Source: Planctomycetota bacterium (GTDB lineage: Bacteria; Planctomycetota; JAJSAM01). Taken from it: a DNA stretch of 64,000 nt. The notes beneath the pieces are model-generated. The model was not told where the DNA came from. It saw nothing but the letters and a program-made list of their open reading frames with translations, and searched no databases. Position numbers and translations under genes: made by a program. The stretch's first letter is position 1. Each line of letters starts with the position of its first letter. Location of the stretch: NCBI GenBank assembly GCA_024274785.1, contig JAJSAM010000027.1, positions 1 to 64,000 of the forward strand, read 5' to 3'. Below are positions 42,506-51,441 of the stretch, in pieces.

Positions 42506-43338
42506 GCACCTGCCCGGTCTGTGGATCGACCCGGACGACTCCGACGCATCACGAGAACGGGCACGAGTACGTTCGCTGTGGAGCGTGCGACCTCATCCGG
42601 CGCGACCCACTCCCCACTCCGGCGGAGCAGGCCACCCTGCACCGGGATTATCTGCCGCCCACGCGAGCCCTCCAGCGCCGTTTCGACCTGATGAGCCGGG
42701 AGGTCTGGGCCCGGGCGCGCCGGGCGTTGAGTCGTGAGCACGGAACCGGTCGGATCCTCGACATCGGCTGCGGGCACGGGGCGTTTCTCGCCATCATGCG
42801 GTCCGCGGGCTGGGAGGTGATGGGGCTCGACGTCTGTCCCAGAGGACTGGCCGCGGCGAGGGAGCGCGGTATTCCGGTCGGGCACGGGACGGTGGAGGAA
42901 CTGGTGGAGGGCCCCGTCACTCCCCCCCTCTTCGACGCCGTCAGCGCGTTCTACGTCATCGAGCACCTGGCGGATCCGCTCGGTTTTCTCCGCGCCTGCC
43001 GGGCGGTGTTGCGGCCGGGTGGAACCATCTACCTCCGCTTCCCGGAGACCACTCCGCTGAAGGATCTGCTGGCCCGGTTTTCCATCGACAATCGGCTCTA
43101 TGATGCTCCCTTTCATGCCCTCGACTTCTCCCCGCGAGCGATGGGGAACGCCCTCGCCACTGCCGGGTTTCAGGACGTGCGGGTTCGCGTGGGCGGCTTT
43201 ACGGTCCCGATCAGGTCGAGGGACCGGTTCCTCGGAGTGTTGCCCGCGGTCTGCGGCGATGTGCTCGATCTGGCCACCGGCGGCCGGTATCTGCTCCCCG
43301 GCGTGAGCAAGGTGGCGCTGGCCCGGAGGCCGAAGTGA
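42502..43338 (+). CDS. SAM-dependent methyltransferase with N-terminal zinc ribbon
   Basis: The 278-residue protein begins with a zinc ribbon (CPVCGSTRTT and VRCGACDLIRRDP), then a class I methyltransferase: RILDIGCGHGAFLAIMRSAG (SAM motif I), VMGLDVCPRGL, AVSAFYVIEHLADPLGFLRA, VLRPGGTIYLRFPETT. These ribbon methyltransferases are frequent in cell-surface glycan and lipid clusters. ATG 42502 overlaps the flippase stop (ATGA), and its own stop overlaps the ATP-grasp start. Confidence 0.9.
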   Translation: MSTCPVCGSTRTTPTHHENGHEYVRCGACDLIRRDPLPTPAEQATLHRDYLPPTRALQRRFDLMSREVWARARRALSREHGTGRILDIGCGHGAFLAIMRSAGWEVMGLDVCPRGLAAARERGIPVGHGTVEELVEGPVTPPLFDAVSAFYVIEHLADPLGFLRACRAVLRPGGTIYLRFPETTPLKDLLARFSIDNRLYDAPFHALDFSPRAMGNALATAGFQDVRVRVGGFTVPIRSRDRFLGVLPAVCGDVLDLATGGRYLLPGVSKVALARRPK

Positions 43339-44489
43339 GGGGAAGCCGGGGCGTCCTCGTCACCGATGGGCTGTTTCGGAAGTCGCTGGCGGCGGTCAGA
43401 GCCCTGGGGCGGGTCGGGGTCCCGGTCACGGCGGGGGAGCGCGTTCATCTTGCGCCCGCGGTGATGAGCAGATACGCCACCCGCCGGGTGACCTACCCCG
43501 ATCCGATCCTCGACCCCGAGCGCTTTCTGCACTCACTCTCCCGGATCCTTGCGGCGGGAAGAGTGGCTGTGCTCCTGGCGATGGAAGAGACGACGCTCCT
43601 GGCGATCCTCGATCGCCGATCGGCACTCCCACCGGGTTGCCGGTTGTTCGCCGCTCCCGCGGCCGTGATCCGTGGCTTCTCCGACAAGCTTGCGTCTGCG
43701 CGCCTGCTGGCATCGGCGGGCTGGCCGGTTCCTGCGACCTCGCAGGATCCGGCGACGATTCCACTCCCGGCGGTGGTGAAGCCGCGATCGGGGTCCGGGG
43801 CGCACGGGGTGGTTCGGGTGGACGATCGCGAGGTCTGCATCCGGGAGTTCGAGCGCGTCCGGCGGAAGTTTCGCGAGGCTGTCGTGCAGAAGTTCATCCC
43901 CGGGTGCGGCGTCGGCGTCTCGCTGCTCGTGGACCGGAACGGCGATGCGTCCGCCGCGTTCGCCCACCGCCGCTTGAGGGAGAACCCCGCGAGCGGCGGC
44001 GCCTCGACTCTGCGCGAGAGTATCCCGCTGCCGCCGGATTACCGCGACCTCGCCCGGACGCTGCACCAGGAGGGTTTCATCGGCCCGGTGAACGTGGAGT
44101 TCCGGGAAGAGGCCGGCACGGGAACGCTTTGCCCGATCGAGATCAACCCGAGGTACTGGGGCTCCCTGGCCCTCCCGATCCGCGCCGGCGTCAACTTCCC
44201 GCTCCAGCACGTGCGCCTGGCGCTGGGAGAGCACCCTGGCCCCAAGGTCGACTACCCCATCGGCGTAAGGTGCCGCTGGCTGCTGCCCGGCGACCTCCTC
44301 TCCGGATGGGGCCACCTCCGCCGGGGAGAGTTCAAGAAGGCGCTGGCCGTCCTCAACCCCCGCGGCCCCTTCGACATCCTCTCAACGACCGATCCCGCCC
44401 CGACCCTGGCCAGAATCCTGGCCCCGGTGGCCTGGGCCGCGTCGCCAGGCTTGCGCCGTCTCCTTTCGGGACGCCGAGTCGGAGATTGA
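43335..44489 (+). CDS. ATP-grasp ligase
   Basis: The 384-residue protein has the ATP-grasp fold: VLVTDGLFRKSLAAVRALGR, LPAVVKPRSGSGAHGVVRVD (nucleotide loop with Lys), VVQKFIPGCGVGVSLLVDRN, and metal-binding CPIEINPRYWGSLALPIRAG. Such enzymes join a carboxylate to an amine via acyl phosphate. In this context it could form an amide on the product, for example with an amino sugar freed by the adjacent deacetylase; that is inference. GTG 43335 overlaps the methyltransferase stop. After it come 227 bp with no supported gene. Confidence 0.88.
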   Translation: MRGSRGVLVTDGLFRKSLAAVRALGRVGVPVTAGERVHLAPAVMSRYATRRVTYPDPILDPERFLHSLSRILAAGRVAVLLAMEETTLLAILDRRSALPPGCRLFAAPAAVIRGFSDKLASARLLASAGWPVPATSQDPATIPLPAVVKPRSGSGAHGVVRVDDREVCIREFERVRRKFREAVVQKFIPGCGVGVSLLVDRNGDASAAFAHRRLRENPASGGASTLRESIPLPPDYRDLARTLHQEGFIGPVNVEFREEAGTGTLCPIEINPRYWGSLALPIRAGVNFPLQHVRLALGEHPGPKVDYPIGVRCRWLLPGDLLSGWGHLRRGEFKKALAVLNPRGPFDILSTTDPAPTLARILAPVAWAASPGLRRLLSGRRVGD

Positions 44490-44716
44490 AATCCTCTCGC
44501 GCGGACCACGCTCCAGGGATGACTCCGGAACGATACTACCGAGACAAACGCGCCTCGGCCCCGCCTGTTCGGCAAGAGAGCTACCCGGCGAGCGGGAGGG
44601 TGACCCGTACCGAGGGCTTCTGGAAGAAGTAGCTGCCGGGTTTTCGGGGCCAAACCGGGAACACACGCCGTGTCGAGCTTTCGCCCGGGCGCGGAGGTCG
44701 ATAGAGTCTCTGCACC

Positions 44717-45862
44717 TTGAGACACATCCTGACCATCGACCTGGAGGAGTGGTTTCACGTCTGCGGCGCGGAGGCGACCCTGCCATCCGAGCAGTGGGAT
44801 GCATTGCCGAGCCGGTTGCCGGCGGTGCTCGGCGATCTGCTCGATCTGCTGGATCGCCTGGCCGCCCGGGCCACCTTCTTCGTCGTCGGGTACGTGGCGG
44901 ATCGCTATCCCGAACTCGTTTTGGAAATCAGGGAGCGGGGCCACCGGATCGGCTGCCACGGATATCTCCACCAGCGGATCTACGACATGACCAGAGACGA
45001 GTTCGCTCGTGATCTCGATCGGTCGGTCCAGGCGATCGAACGGGCCTGCGGAGTGACCCCGATCTCCTACCGCTCGCCGGAGTGGTCGCTGCGGCCCTCC
45101 TGCCTGTGGGCCGTCTCGATCCTTGCTTCGCGAGGGTTTCTGTTCGACTCGAGCGCGGTGCCCATGTCCCTGATGGGCTGGCGCAGGTTCCCCCACCATC
45201 CGATCACGGTGGAGACCGAGCACGGCCCGATCATCGAGGTGCCGCTCAGCACGGCCCGCTGCGGCTGGGAACGCGTGCCCTTCTCCGGCGGACTGGGCTT
45301 TCGCTGCAATACGGAGTGGTACGCGCACCGGCAGATCCGACTGCTCGAGGAGCGGGGCCGGCCGGCCGTGGTGTACGTGCACCCCTTCGACATCATCAGC
45401 GAACTGCCGGGGGCGTCCCTTCCGCTGACCCGCCGGTTGATGCAGCGATTCGGGAAGAAGTCGGGGCCGGCGCGCGTCATCCGGCTCCTGTCCGCATTTC
45501 AATACGCTCCGCTGGAGGAGGTCTGCGGGGAGGGGCCGGCGGTCGATGAGGATCCCGCGCCGCCGAGAGACCCCGAACTGATAGCTCACCTGCGGCGATC
45601 CGCCTGGCGCACGGGGCTCGGGATCTCCGGCCTGACCGTCGCCGCCGGTTTGCTCGGCGCGGCGCTCGGCCCGGTCGCCCTGCTGCTGCCCCAGGCGGGC
45701 CTGGCGGCCATCTACGGCAACCATCTCAAGCATACCCTGGCCTGCCGAAGGAAGCAGAGGAGAGTTGATGAGGCCGATCTTGCGGTTGATCTTGTGCCTG
45801 ATCCTGCTGGCATGCTCGACGGGCTGCCAGGCGAGTCGCCCGATTCCCAAGCCGGGGCTTGA
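44717..45862 (+). CDS. Polysaccharide deacetylase (DUF3473 / XrtA-system type) with C-terminal membrane segment
   Basis: The 381-residue protein begins with a NodB-fold deacetylase: LTIDLEEWFHVCG (catalytic Asp), GCHGYLHQRIYDMTRDEF (HxxxH metal ligands), ISYRSPEWSLRPS and VVYVHPFDIISELPG (DUF3473-like end). From about 285 a hydrophobic segment (ISGLTVAAGLLGAALGPVAL) and a basic stretch follow, which usual homologues lack. It would remove N-acetyl groups from a glycan. TTG 44717 is the start; TAGAGT (44702-44707) lies 9 nt upstream and no Shine-Dalgarno is seen. Its last 95 nt overlap the next gene's signal-peptide codons. Confidence 0.87.
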   Translation: MRHILTIDLEEWFHVCGAEATLPSEQWDALPSRLPAVLGDLLDLLDRLAARATFFVVGYVADRYPELVLEIRERGHRIGCHGYLHQRIYDMTRDEFARDLDRSVQAIERACGVTPISYRSPEWSLRPSCLWAVSILASRGFLFDSSAVPMSLMGWRRFPHHPITVETEHGPIIEVPLSTARCGWERVPFSGGLGFRCNTEWYAHRQIRLLEERGRPAVVYVHPFDIISELPGASLPLTRRLMQRFGKKSGPARVIRLLSAFQYAPLEEVCGEGPAVDEDPAPPRDPELIAHLRRSAWRTGLGISGLTVAAGLLGAALGPVALLLPQAGLAAIYGNHLKHTLACRRKQRRVDEADLAVDLVPDPAGMLDGLPGESPDSQAGA

Positions 45863-46526
45863 CCTCGATCCGGAGGAGGCCTGTCGGCGCGTGGTGACCC
45901 GTCTGGCCGGCGTCGATGCGTTCAACGCCGAGATCGGCATCACCTTCACCATGAACGGAGAGGAGCGCTCCGCCTCGGGCGCCCTGGTGGTTGCCCGCCC
46001 GGATCGCGTCCGGATGCGCTGCTGGGGACCGCTCGGAGTGACGGTGATGGACCTGCTCGTGGCGGACGGCCGGGCGACCCTCTATCTGCCGCAGGAGCAA
46101 CGCGCCCTCTCCGTCCCGCTCCGCGACGGCGACCGTGGGGCGGACGTGCCCCGTCAGATCCGCGCACTCATGCTCATGGACCTGCTGATCGATGAACTCC
46201 GCACCGCCGACCGGGACTGGCGCCGCGACCAGGCGCAGGACGAGGCCGCCGTGCTGCTTCTCGATGCCGGAACCCCCGTCACCCGGATCGTCTACGACCC
46301 GGCGACCCTCCTGCCCATCCGGCGGGAAGACCTCCGGCGGGGCGCCCGGGTCGAGTATGCGGATTACCGGGAGGGTGTCCACCGCTTCTGGCCGGGGACC
46401 ATCACCGTCACGGAGGGAGCCATCACCGTCGTCGTCACGGTCGAAGACGTCGTCGAAAACCCCGAACTCAACCCGGCGGTCTTCGTGATGGATCTGCCCG
46501 AGGACACCGTGGTCGAGAGGCCATGA
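45768..46526 (+). CDS. Outer-membrane lipoprotein, LolA/LolB-like fold (DUF4292-like)
   Basis: The 252-residue protein has a lipoprotein signal (RLILCLILLACSTGC, lipobox STGC) and a LolA/LolB-like half barrel: FNAEIGITFTMNGEERSASG, LVVARPDRVRMRCWGPLGVT, VADGRATLYLPQEQRALSVP. Such proteins accept or ferry lipids in the periplasm; DUF3261/DUF4292-type lipoproteins accompany aryl-polyene clusters. ATG 45768 follows AGAGGAGAGTTG and lies 95 nt inside the deacetylase gene. Its stop overlaps the MMPL exporter start (ATGA). Confidence 0.8.
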   Translation: MRPILRLILCLILLACSTGCQASRPIPKPGLDLDPEEACRRVVTRLAGVDAFNAEIGITFTMNGEERSASGALVVARPDRVRMRCWGPLGVTVMDLLVADGRATLYLPQEQRALSVPLRDGDRGADVPRQIRALMLMDLLIDELRTADRDWRRDQAQDEAAVLLLDAGTPVTRIVYDPATLLPIRREDLRRGARVEYADYREGVHRFWPGTITVTEGAITVVVTVEDVVENPELNPAVFVMDLPEDTVVERP

Positions 46527-48937
46527 CCTTCATCTCGAAACACCCGGGACTGATCATCGGGTTCGCCGTTCTGCTCACCGCTCTCGGGGCTGCGGGGATC
46601 CCCCGCCTCACGTTCGACACCGACCTGCGATCCCTGGTCGGCGATGAACTCCCCTCGGCGGACCTCTTCTTCGAGATCCAGGACCGGGGGGCCGCCGGCG
46701 AGTCGCTTTTTCTGACCGTGGTGGGGGAGTCCCCGGAGGACCTGGACCGGGTTGTTCAGTACGCGGGGCGCCTGGTGACACGCCTTTCGGAGCTTCCGGA
46801 GGTCGCCGGCGTGGAGTCCGCTCCCTCCCCGGAGCAGGTCGCCGCGTTCGAGGAGTACGTCGGTCGAAACCTGTTCCTGCTCCTCGATCCGGAGGTGCTG
46901 CCCTCGGCCCTTGAGCGCCTGAGCCCCGCCGGGATGGACCGCTCGATGGCGGAGGCGAGATCCATGCTCGAATCCGCCGCGCCGCTGGCGATGCGCGAGT
47001 TGCTGCTGATCGATCCCTTCGGCTTGCGGGAACTGCTCGGCGAGATGGACCTCGACCCGGGGGTTTCGATCCGGGACGGGTTGCTGGTCTCCAGGGACGG
47101 TGACGCGGCGCTCCTCGTGGTGCGGAGCCGGGTGGCGCCGACGGAGCGGGAGGGAGCGCGGGCGTTCCTCTCGGCGGTGCGCGGCGAACTGCTCGTGGCG
47201 CCGCCGCCGAAGGGGCTCACCGTGGACCTCGCCGGCGGCTACCTCTTCGCCGAGCAGGACGAAGGACTGGTGCGCGGCGACCTGATCCGCACGATCGTGC
47301 CCTCGGTGCTGGCGGTGGCCCTGCTCTTCTTCATCTTCTTCCGAGGCGTCCGGGGGCTCTTGCTTGTGGCGCTGCCGGTATTGCTCTCCCTGGTGGTCAG
47401 TGTGGGGGCGCTCGGGTGGCTCGGGGTGCGAATCACGCCGGTCGCCGCGGCGTTCTGCGCCCTCCTGGTCGGCGTCGGTGTGGACTTCGGCATCCACTTT
47501 CTGGTCAGTCTGGATGTGGAGCGCCAGCGCACGAGTGACCACCGGGAGGCCGTGCTCCGGGCCGCGCTCGGTATCCGGAGAGGCGTGCTGCTCGGAGGGA
47601 TCACCACCGCCATCGCCTGCGCTTCGCTGACCGTCCTCGGCATTCCCGGCCTCTCGTCGCTCGGCATTCTTCTCGGGATCGGGATCCTGATGTCGATGGC
47701 CGGCGCGCTGGTCCTGGCCCCGGCGGTGGTGATTCTTTGGCCGGGCCGGGCACACGGTCTCGGCGGTCGCCCGTTCGCCGCCCTCGCCGCCACGCTCGAG
47801 CCCCGGGGACGCCTGCTCCGGATTGCGACGATCGGCCTGTTCGTCGCCGCCGCGGCCGTGCTCGCCGTCCTCGGTACCCCCGCCCTGCACACCGATCCGC
47901 GAGGTCTTCGCCCCGACGACGATCAGGCCACGCTCGCCGTTCGCCGCCTCTCCGACCGGTTCACCCATCTCTCCTTCACCGATCTCGCGGTGACGAAAGG
48001 GGCTGATCCGGCCACGGGGCTGAACGCATTGGCCGACGCTCGCCGCCGCCTCGAGCAGGCCGGCCTCATCGCCCATTGGTCCGGCCCGGATCTCTTCGTG
48101 CCCGGAACCGAGCGCCAGAATCGCAGCATCGATCTGCTCGAGACGGTGGATGCCGACGAGTTCCGGCTCGGGGCCCGTGCTGCCATGTTGAAGCACGGCC
48201 TTCGACCGGAGCCCTTCGAACCGGCGGTGGAGCGCATCGCCACGGCGCTCGCGGTGAGAGCCCCGATTCCCGCCGCCGCCCTCCTCACCGATCCGATTCG
48301 CCCTCTCGTCTCCCGGTACGTCGTCCCCGGCGGCGCGGAGACGCTCCTCGTCGCCTACCTGCGGCCGGTCGATGGGGAGCGGCACTATCCGGAGATCCGG
48401 AAAGTGTTCGAGGAGGAGCCCGGCTCCGTCGTGCTCACCGGCCCCCGCGCGATTCTCCGGGACATCGAGGGGAGCGTCGAGCGCATCGCACCGGGCATGG
48501 CGCTGGCGGTGGTCGTTGGTGTTCTGCTGGTGGTCGCCATCGGCCTGCGGCGATTCGGGGCCACCTGCTCGGCGGCGATGCCCGCGGCGCTCGGTTCCCT
48601 CCTGACCCTGGCGGTGATGCGGATCTTCGACCTCGACTTCGACCTGGTGAACATCGGCCTGGTGCCTATGATCCTCGGCCTTGGGATCGACGACGGGATC
48701 CACCTGGTCAGCCGGTACCGGCACTCCGGTGATGCCGGTCTCGAGGAGACCTACCGCCACGTCGGTGGCGCGGTACTGCTGACGACGCTGACGACCTGCG
48801 CGGCGTTCGGTTCGCTCGTGCTGGCGCGAAGCCCCGGGCTCGCTACGATGGGGGTGCTGGTGGTCTGCGGCGCCCTGTCCTGCTGCTTGATCACCCTGCT
48901 CTTGATGCCCGGTTGGCTGGGAAGAAGAAGGGAGTGA
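46523..48937 (+). CDS. MMPL/RND-superfamily lipid exporter
   Basis: The 804-residue membrane protein has two similar halves, each with a first helix, a large periplasmic loop and a bundle of five or six helices. Examples are LIIGFAVLLTALGAAGIPRL, FFIFFRGVRGLLLVALPVLL, VGVGVDFGIHFLVSLDVERQ and, in half two, LVPMILGLGIDDGIHLVSRY. The GxGxDFxIH-type motif in each half carries the proton-relay Asp. MMPL proteins export lipids; one is a standard member of aryl-polyene clusters. It overlaps both neighbours by 4 nt and is flanked by two LolA-like genes, giving a coherent export route. Confidence 0.92.
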   Translation: MTFISKHPGLIIGFAVLLTALGAAGIPRLTFDTDLRSLVGDELPSADLFFEIQDRGAAGESLFLTVVGESPEDLDRVVQYAGRLVTRLSELPEVAGVESAPSPEQVAAFEEYVGRNLFLLLDPEVLPSALERLSPAGMDRSMAEARSMLESAAPLAMRELLLIDPFGLRELLGEMDLDPGVSIRDGLLVSRDGDAALLVVRSRVAPTEREGARAFLSAVRGELLVAPPPKGLTVDLAGGYLFAEQDEGLVRGDLIRTIVPSVLAVALLFFIFFRGVRGLLLVALPVLLSLVVSVGALGWLGVRITPVAAAFCALLVGVGVDFGIHFLVSLDVERQRTSDHREAVLRAALGIRRGVLLGGITTAIACASLTVLGIPGLSSLGILLGIGILMSMAGALVLAPAVVILWPGRAHGLGGRPFAALAATLEPRGRLLRIATIGLFVAAAAVLAVLGTPALHTDPRGLRPDDDQATLAVRRLSDRFTHLSFTDLAVTKGADPATGLNALADARRRLEQAGLIAHWSGPDLFVPGTERQNRSIDLLETVDADEFRLGARAAMLKHGLRPEPFEPAVERIATALAVRAPIPAAALLTDPIRPLVSRYVVPGGAETLLVAYLRPVDGERHYPEIRKVFEEEPGSVVLTGPRAILRDIEGSVERIAPGMALAVVVGVLLVVAIGLRRFGATCSAAMPAALGSLLTLAVMRIFDLDFDLVNIGLVPMILGLGIDDGIHLVSRYRHSGDAGLEETYRHVGGAVLLTTLTTCAAFGSLVLARSPGLATMGVLVVCGALSCCLITLLLMPGWLGRRRE

Positions 48938-50145
48938 TCCGTGTGAGCCGTGTGAGCCTGTCGACGATGGTCTTCCTCGCCCTCGCGGTGGCTTCTCCCG
49001 CGGCAACGGGGCAGCAGGACGCCGGCGCATTCGGCATCCTCGACCGCACCGGAGTTTCCGCCCGCCTGGTGCGGCACGGCTCCGGTTCGAGGCTCTATCA
49101 CACCGGCGGGCGGCTCACCATCTCCTCCCGGCGGGCGGAGTTCGTGCCGGAGCGGGCGGGGATTCACCTGCGCATGGCCTTCCGTCGCGACGGGGGTTGC
49201 CGCACGGTCGCCTCGCGCACCGCCGGATCCTGGACCCTCGTGGCGGAGAGCGCCAACCTGCCCTTTCCGGAACTGCTCGCCCTCCCCGATTTCGACCGCC
49301 GGTTCAAGGAGTCCGCGAAGCCGGGGACGTATACACCCCGCAGCAGCGAGGACCGGAAGCTCCTCGACCGTATCACTGTGACCCGGGATCGTGCCGGCCG
49401 CCCGGAGCGGGTCATGCTGTGGTGGGCCGGCGGCGACCTCGAAGTTCGCGAGTACTCCAATTGGGCAGAGATGGCCCCGGTCATCATCGATGTGCCATTG
49501 CCGGAACGCAGCGTCGTCTGGCCCCCGGAAAAGGTGTGGGGATCGCACCTGGAGAACGCGCTCGAGACCCTCGATCAACAGCTCGGGAAGCTCGAGGATC
49601 TCTCCGGGACCTTCATCCGTGAAAAGCGCACCCTCCTCCTCAATCGCCCGGTCCGGGCCACCGGTCGCTTCGTCTTCGTCCCCGGTCGCCTGCTCTGGAT
49701 CGACGAGCAGCCGCGGAAGGTGGAAGTCCTGATCACCCGGGGAGGCATGGAGATCCACGACCCCGGGAACCGGCGGCTGGAGCGGTTCAGTTTCGGCGGC
49801 CACGCGCTCGGCCGGTACGTCTTTCTCGGCTTCGGCGATTCCCTGGCCGAGGGTCTGCGCGGCCTGGACCCGGTGGTGTTCGAGCGCACCGGCGATGAGC
49901 TGCGGCTCGAACTCGTCCCGGTCCGGGGGGAACTGGGAAAGCATGTGAAGCGGATCTCGTTTCGGTTCGACATCAGGACCGGGATGATCAGGCAACTCGG
50001 CTACTCGGACCCCGCAGGCGATTCGGTGACGACCACGTTCACCACGATCGAGAAGAACACCGGAATGGATCCTGAGGCGGTGAGCATCCGTCCGGCCGCC
50101 GGCACGAAGATCGTCGAGAGCAGGGGAGGCATGCCCTGGCGATGA
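48934..50145 (+). CDS. Exported double LolA-like lipid carrier
   Basis: The 403-residue protein has a signal peptide (LSTMVFLALAVASPAATG) and no membrane segments. The C-terminal half is a clear LolA-like domain (LGKLEDLSGTFIREKRTLLL, VRATGRFVFVPGRLLWIDEQ, VEVLITRGGMEIHDPGNRRL, MIRQLGYSDPAGDSVTTTF). The N-terminal half (VRHGSGSRLYHTGGRLTISS, LLDRITVTRDRAGRPERVML) looks like a second, more diverged LolA fold. It probably carries the lipid product from the MMPL exporter to the outer membrane. GTG 48934 overlaps the exporter stop; other in-frame GTGs follow within 18 nt. Confidence 0.78.
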   Translation: MIRVSRVSLSTMVFLALAVASPAATGQQDAGAFGILDRTGVSARLVRHGSGSRLYHTGGRLTISSRRAEFVPERAGIHLRMAFRRDGGCRTVASRTAGSWTLVAESANLPFPELLALPDFDRRFKESAKPGTYTPRSSEDRKLLDRITVTRDRAGRPERVMLWWAGGDLEVREYSNWAEMAPVIIDVPLPERSVVWPPEKVWGSHLENALETLDQQLGKLEDLSGTFIREKRTLLLNRPVRATGRFVFVPGRLLWIDEQPRKVEVLITRGGMEIHDPGNRRLERFSFGGHALGRYVFLGFGDSLAEGLRGLDPVVFERTGDELRLELVPVRGELGKHVKRISFRFDIRTGMIRQLGYSDPAGDSVTTTFTTIEKNTGMDPEAVSIRPAAGTKIVESRGGMPWR

Positions 50146-50561
50146 GCAGGTTCCTTGACGAGGACGCGGTTCGCACCATCCTGCCGCATCGCGAGGAGAT
50201 GCTCCTCTGCCGCACCGCCACCGTGGACGGCGAAGGGGGCGGCCGCGCCGACCTCGACCTGACGGCAGAGCAGTGGGGGGCGCGGCTCCACTGTCCGCAT
50301 CTCTTTCTGGTGGAGGCGTTGGCCCAGTTGTGTGGTCTCGCGCTGGCGGGGCACCGGTCTTCGGAGGAATGCGGTCCGAGCCGAGGCTACCTGGCCGAGG
50401 CGGGGGAACTCGAATTCACCGGAGCGGTGGTCGCCGGGACGACGGTCGGCCTGTCCGTCGAGAGCGAAATCTCGTTCGGACCACTGCACCGTTACCTGGT
50501 GACGGCAAGGTGCGGGGGCGAAGTGCTCGTTCGCGGTTGCCTTACTGTCGCCACCGCTTGA
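50142..50561 (+). CDS. Hotdog-fold 3-hydroxyacyl-ACP dehydratase (FabZ/ApeI-like)
   Basis: The 139-residue protein resembles FabZ-type dehydratases of aryl-polyene clusters: ILPHREEMLLC places the catalytic His, and LHCPHLFLVEALAQLCGLAL contains the catalytic acid (VEALAQ). It would form trans double bonds in the growing chain. ATG 50142 overlaps the LolA-like gene stop (ATGA). Its last 20 nt overlap the 3' end of the convergent LPLAT gene. Confidence 0.85.
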   Translation: MSRFLDEDAVRTILPHREEMLLCRTATVDGEGGGRADLDLTAEQWGARLHCPHLFLVEALAQLCGLALAGHRSSEECGPSRGYLAEAGELEFTGAVVAGTTVGLSVESEISFGPLHRYLVTARCGGEVLVRGCLTVATA

Positions 50562-51441
50562 GCCCCTCCGCTTCGAACACCGGGTGGAAGTTGTACCACT
50601 GGTCGGGGTAGCGCCGGATCAGGGCTTCGAATTCGGTCGCCAGAGCCTGCCCGGAAGCGGCGATGGCTTCCGGGGCGGGGCTGTGAACTTCGATCGCCGG
50701 TCGGATCCGGACGACGTAGCGGTCACCCTCCCGCACTGTGACCACGGGGACCAGCGGCGCACCGGTCAAGGCGGCGATGTGGAGGGGCCCCGAGGGCATC
50801 TCGATCTCTTCGCCGAAGAACCGGACCGGTTGCGAGCGCCCGGAATAGATCCGGTCTCCAAGCATGGCCACCGCTTCGTTGCGGGCGAGCGCCGCCTGGA
50901 TGTCGAGAATGCTCCCGGCGTCGTTCGGGCCTCCCACGTAGATCATCTTCATCTCCGCGCGGTCCCGGAACCGGGCGCGGTAGCGGTCGAAGACGGGGAA
51001 GGGGTCGCGGATGGAGAGGACGCTCACCTTGCAGTTCACCTCCTTCAGCAGGAAGCCGGCCAGTTCCCAGTTGCCGAGGTGCGGGCCGATGATGATGACG
51101 CCCTTCCCTTTCTCCCGGGCTTCGTGGATGTGCTCCTTGCCGTGAAGGGCTCCCATCAGTCCGAGCACCTGCGCCTCGCTCCGGAACGGCAACGCCATGT
51201 AGTCAAGCATGTAGAGGCCGTAGTTCGTGAAGACGCGCCGGACCAGGCGTTTCAGCTGTGGCTCGTTCAGGTGTTCACCAACGGCTACCCGCAGGTTGGA
51301 GGTGACCGCCTCGCGCACTCCCGGCATCTGGCGCAGGAAGACGTTCGTGAGCCCGTTCGACAGGTTTCGGTGCAGACGCCTTGGAAGAAGCAGCGATGCG
51401 GGCGTGTAGAGGAACGTGAGATACGGGGTGAGGTTCCTCAT
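50542..51441 (-). CDS. LpxL/HtrB-family lysophospholipid acyltransferase
   Basis: The 299-residue protein is a lipid A-type acyltransferase: IIIGPHLGNWELAGFLLKEV contains HX4E (H-LGNW-E), followed by VAMLGDRIYSGRSQPVRFFG, MPSGPLHIAALTGAPLVPVV and YPDQWYNFHPVF. It lacks a clear N-terminal membrane helix. In aryl-polyene clusters such enzymes attach the polyene to a glycerol or lipid anchor; the same role is inferred here. ATG 51441 overlaps the stop of the upstream ketosynthase-like gene (ATGA). Confidence 0.9.
   Translation of the reverse strand: MRNLTPYLTFLYTPASLLLPRRLHRNLSNGLTNVFLRQMPGVREAVTSNLRVAVGEHLNEPQLKRLVRRVFTNYGLYMLDYMALPFRSEAQVLGLMGALHGKEHIHEAREKGKGVIIIGPHLGNWELAGFLLKEVNCKVSVLSIRDPFPVFDRYRARFRDRAEMKMIYVGGPNDAGSILDIQAALARNEAVAMLGDRIYSGRSQPVRFFGEEIEMPSGPLHIAALTGAPLVPVVTVREGDRYVVRIRPAIEVHSPAPEAIAASGQALATEFEALIRRYPDQWYNFHPVFEAEGLKRWRQ

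Noticed and set aside
44519..44632. A 37-codon ORF between the ATP-grasp and deacetylase genes
   Set aside because: It has no ribosome-binding site, no hydrophobic or known motif, and could be chance in a 227-bp gap. It is not a convincing precursor peptide for the radical SAM enzymes.
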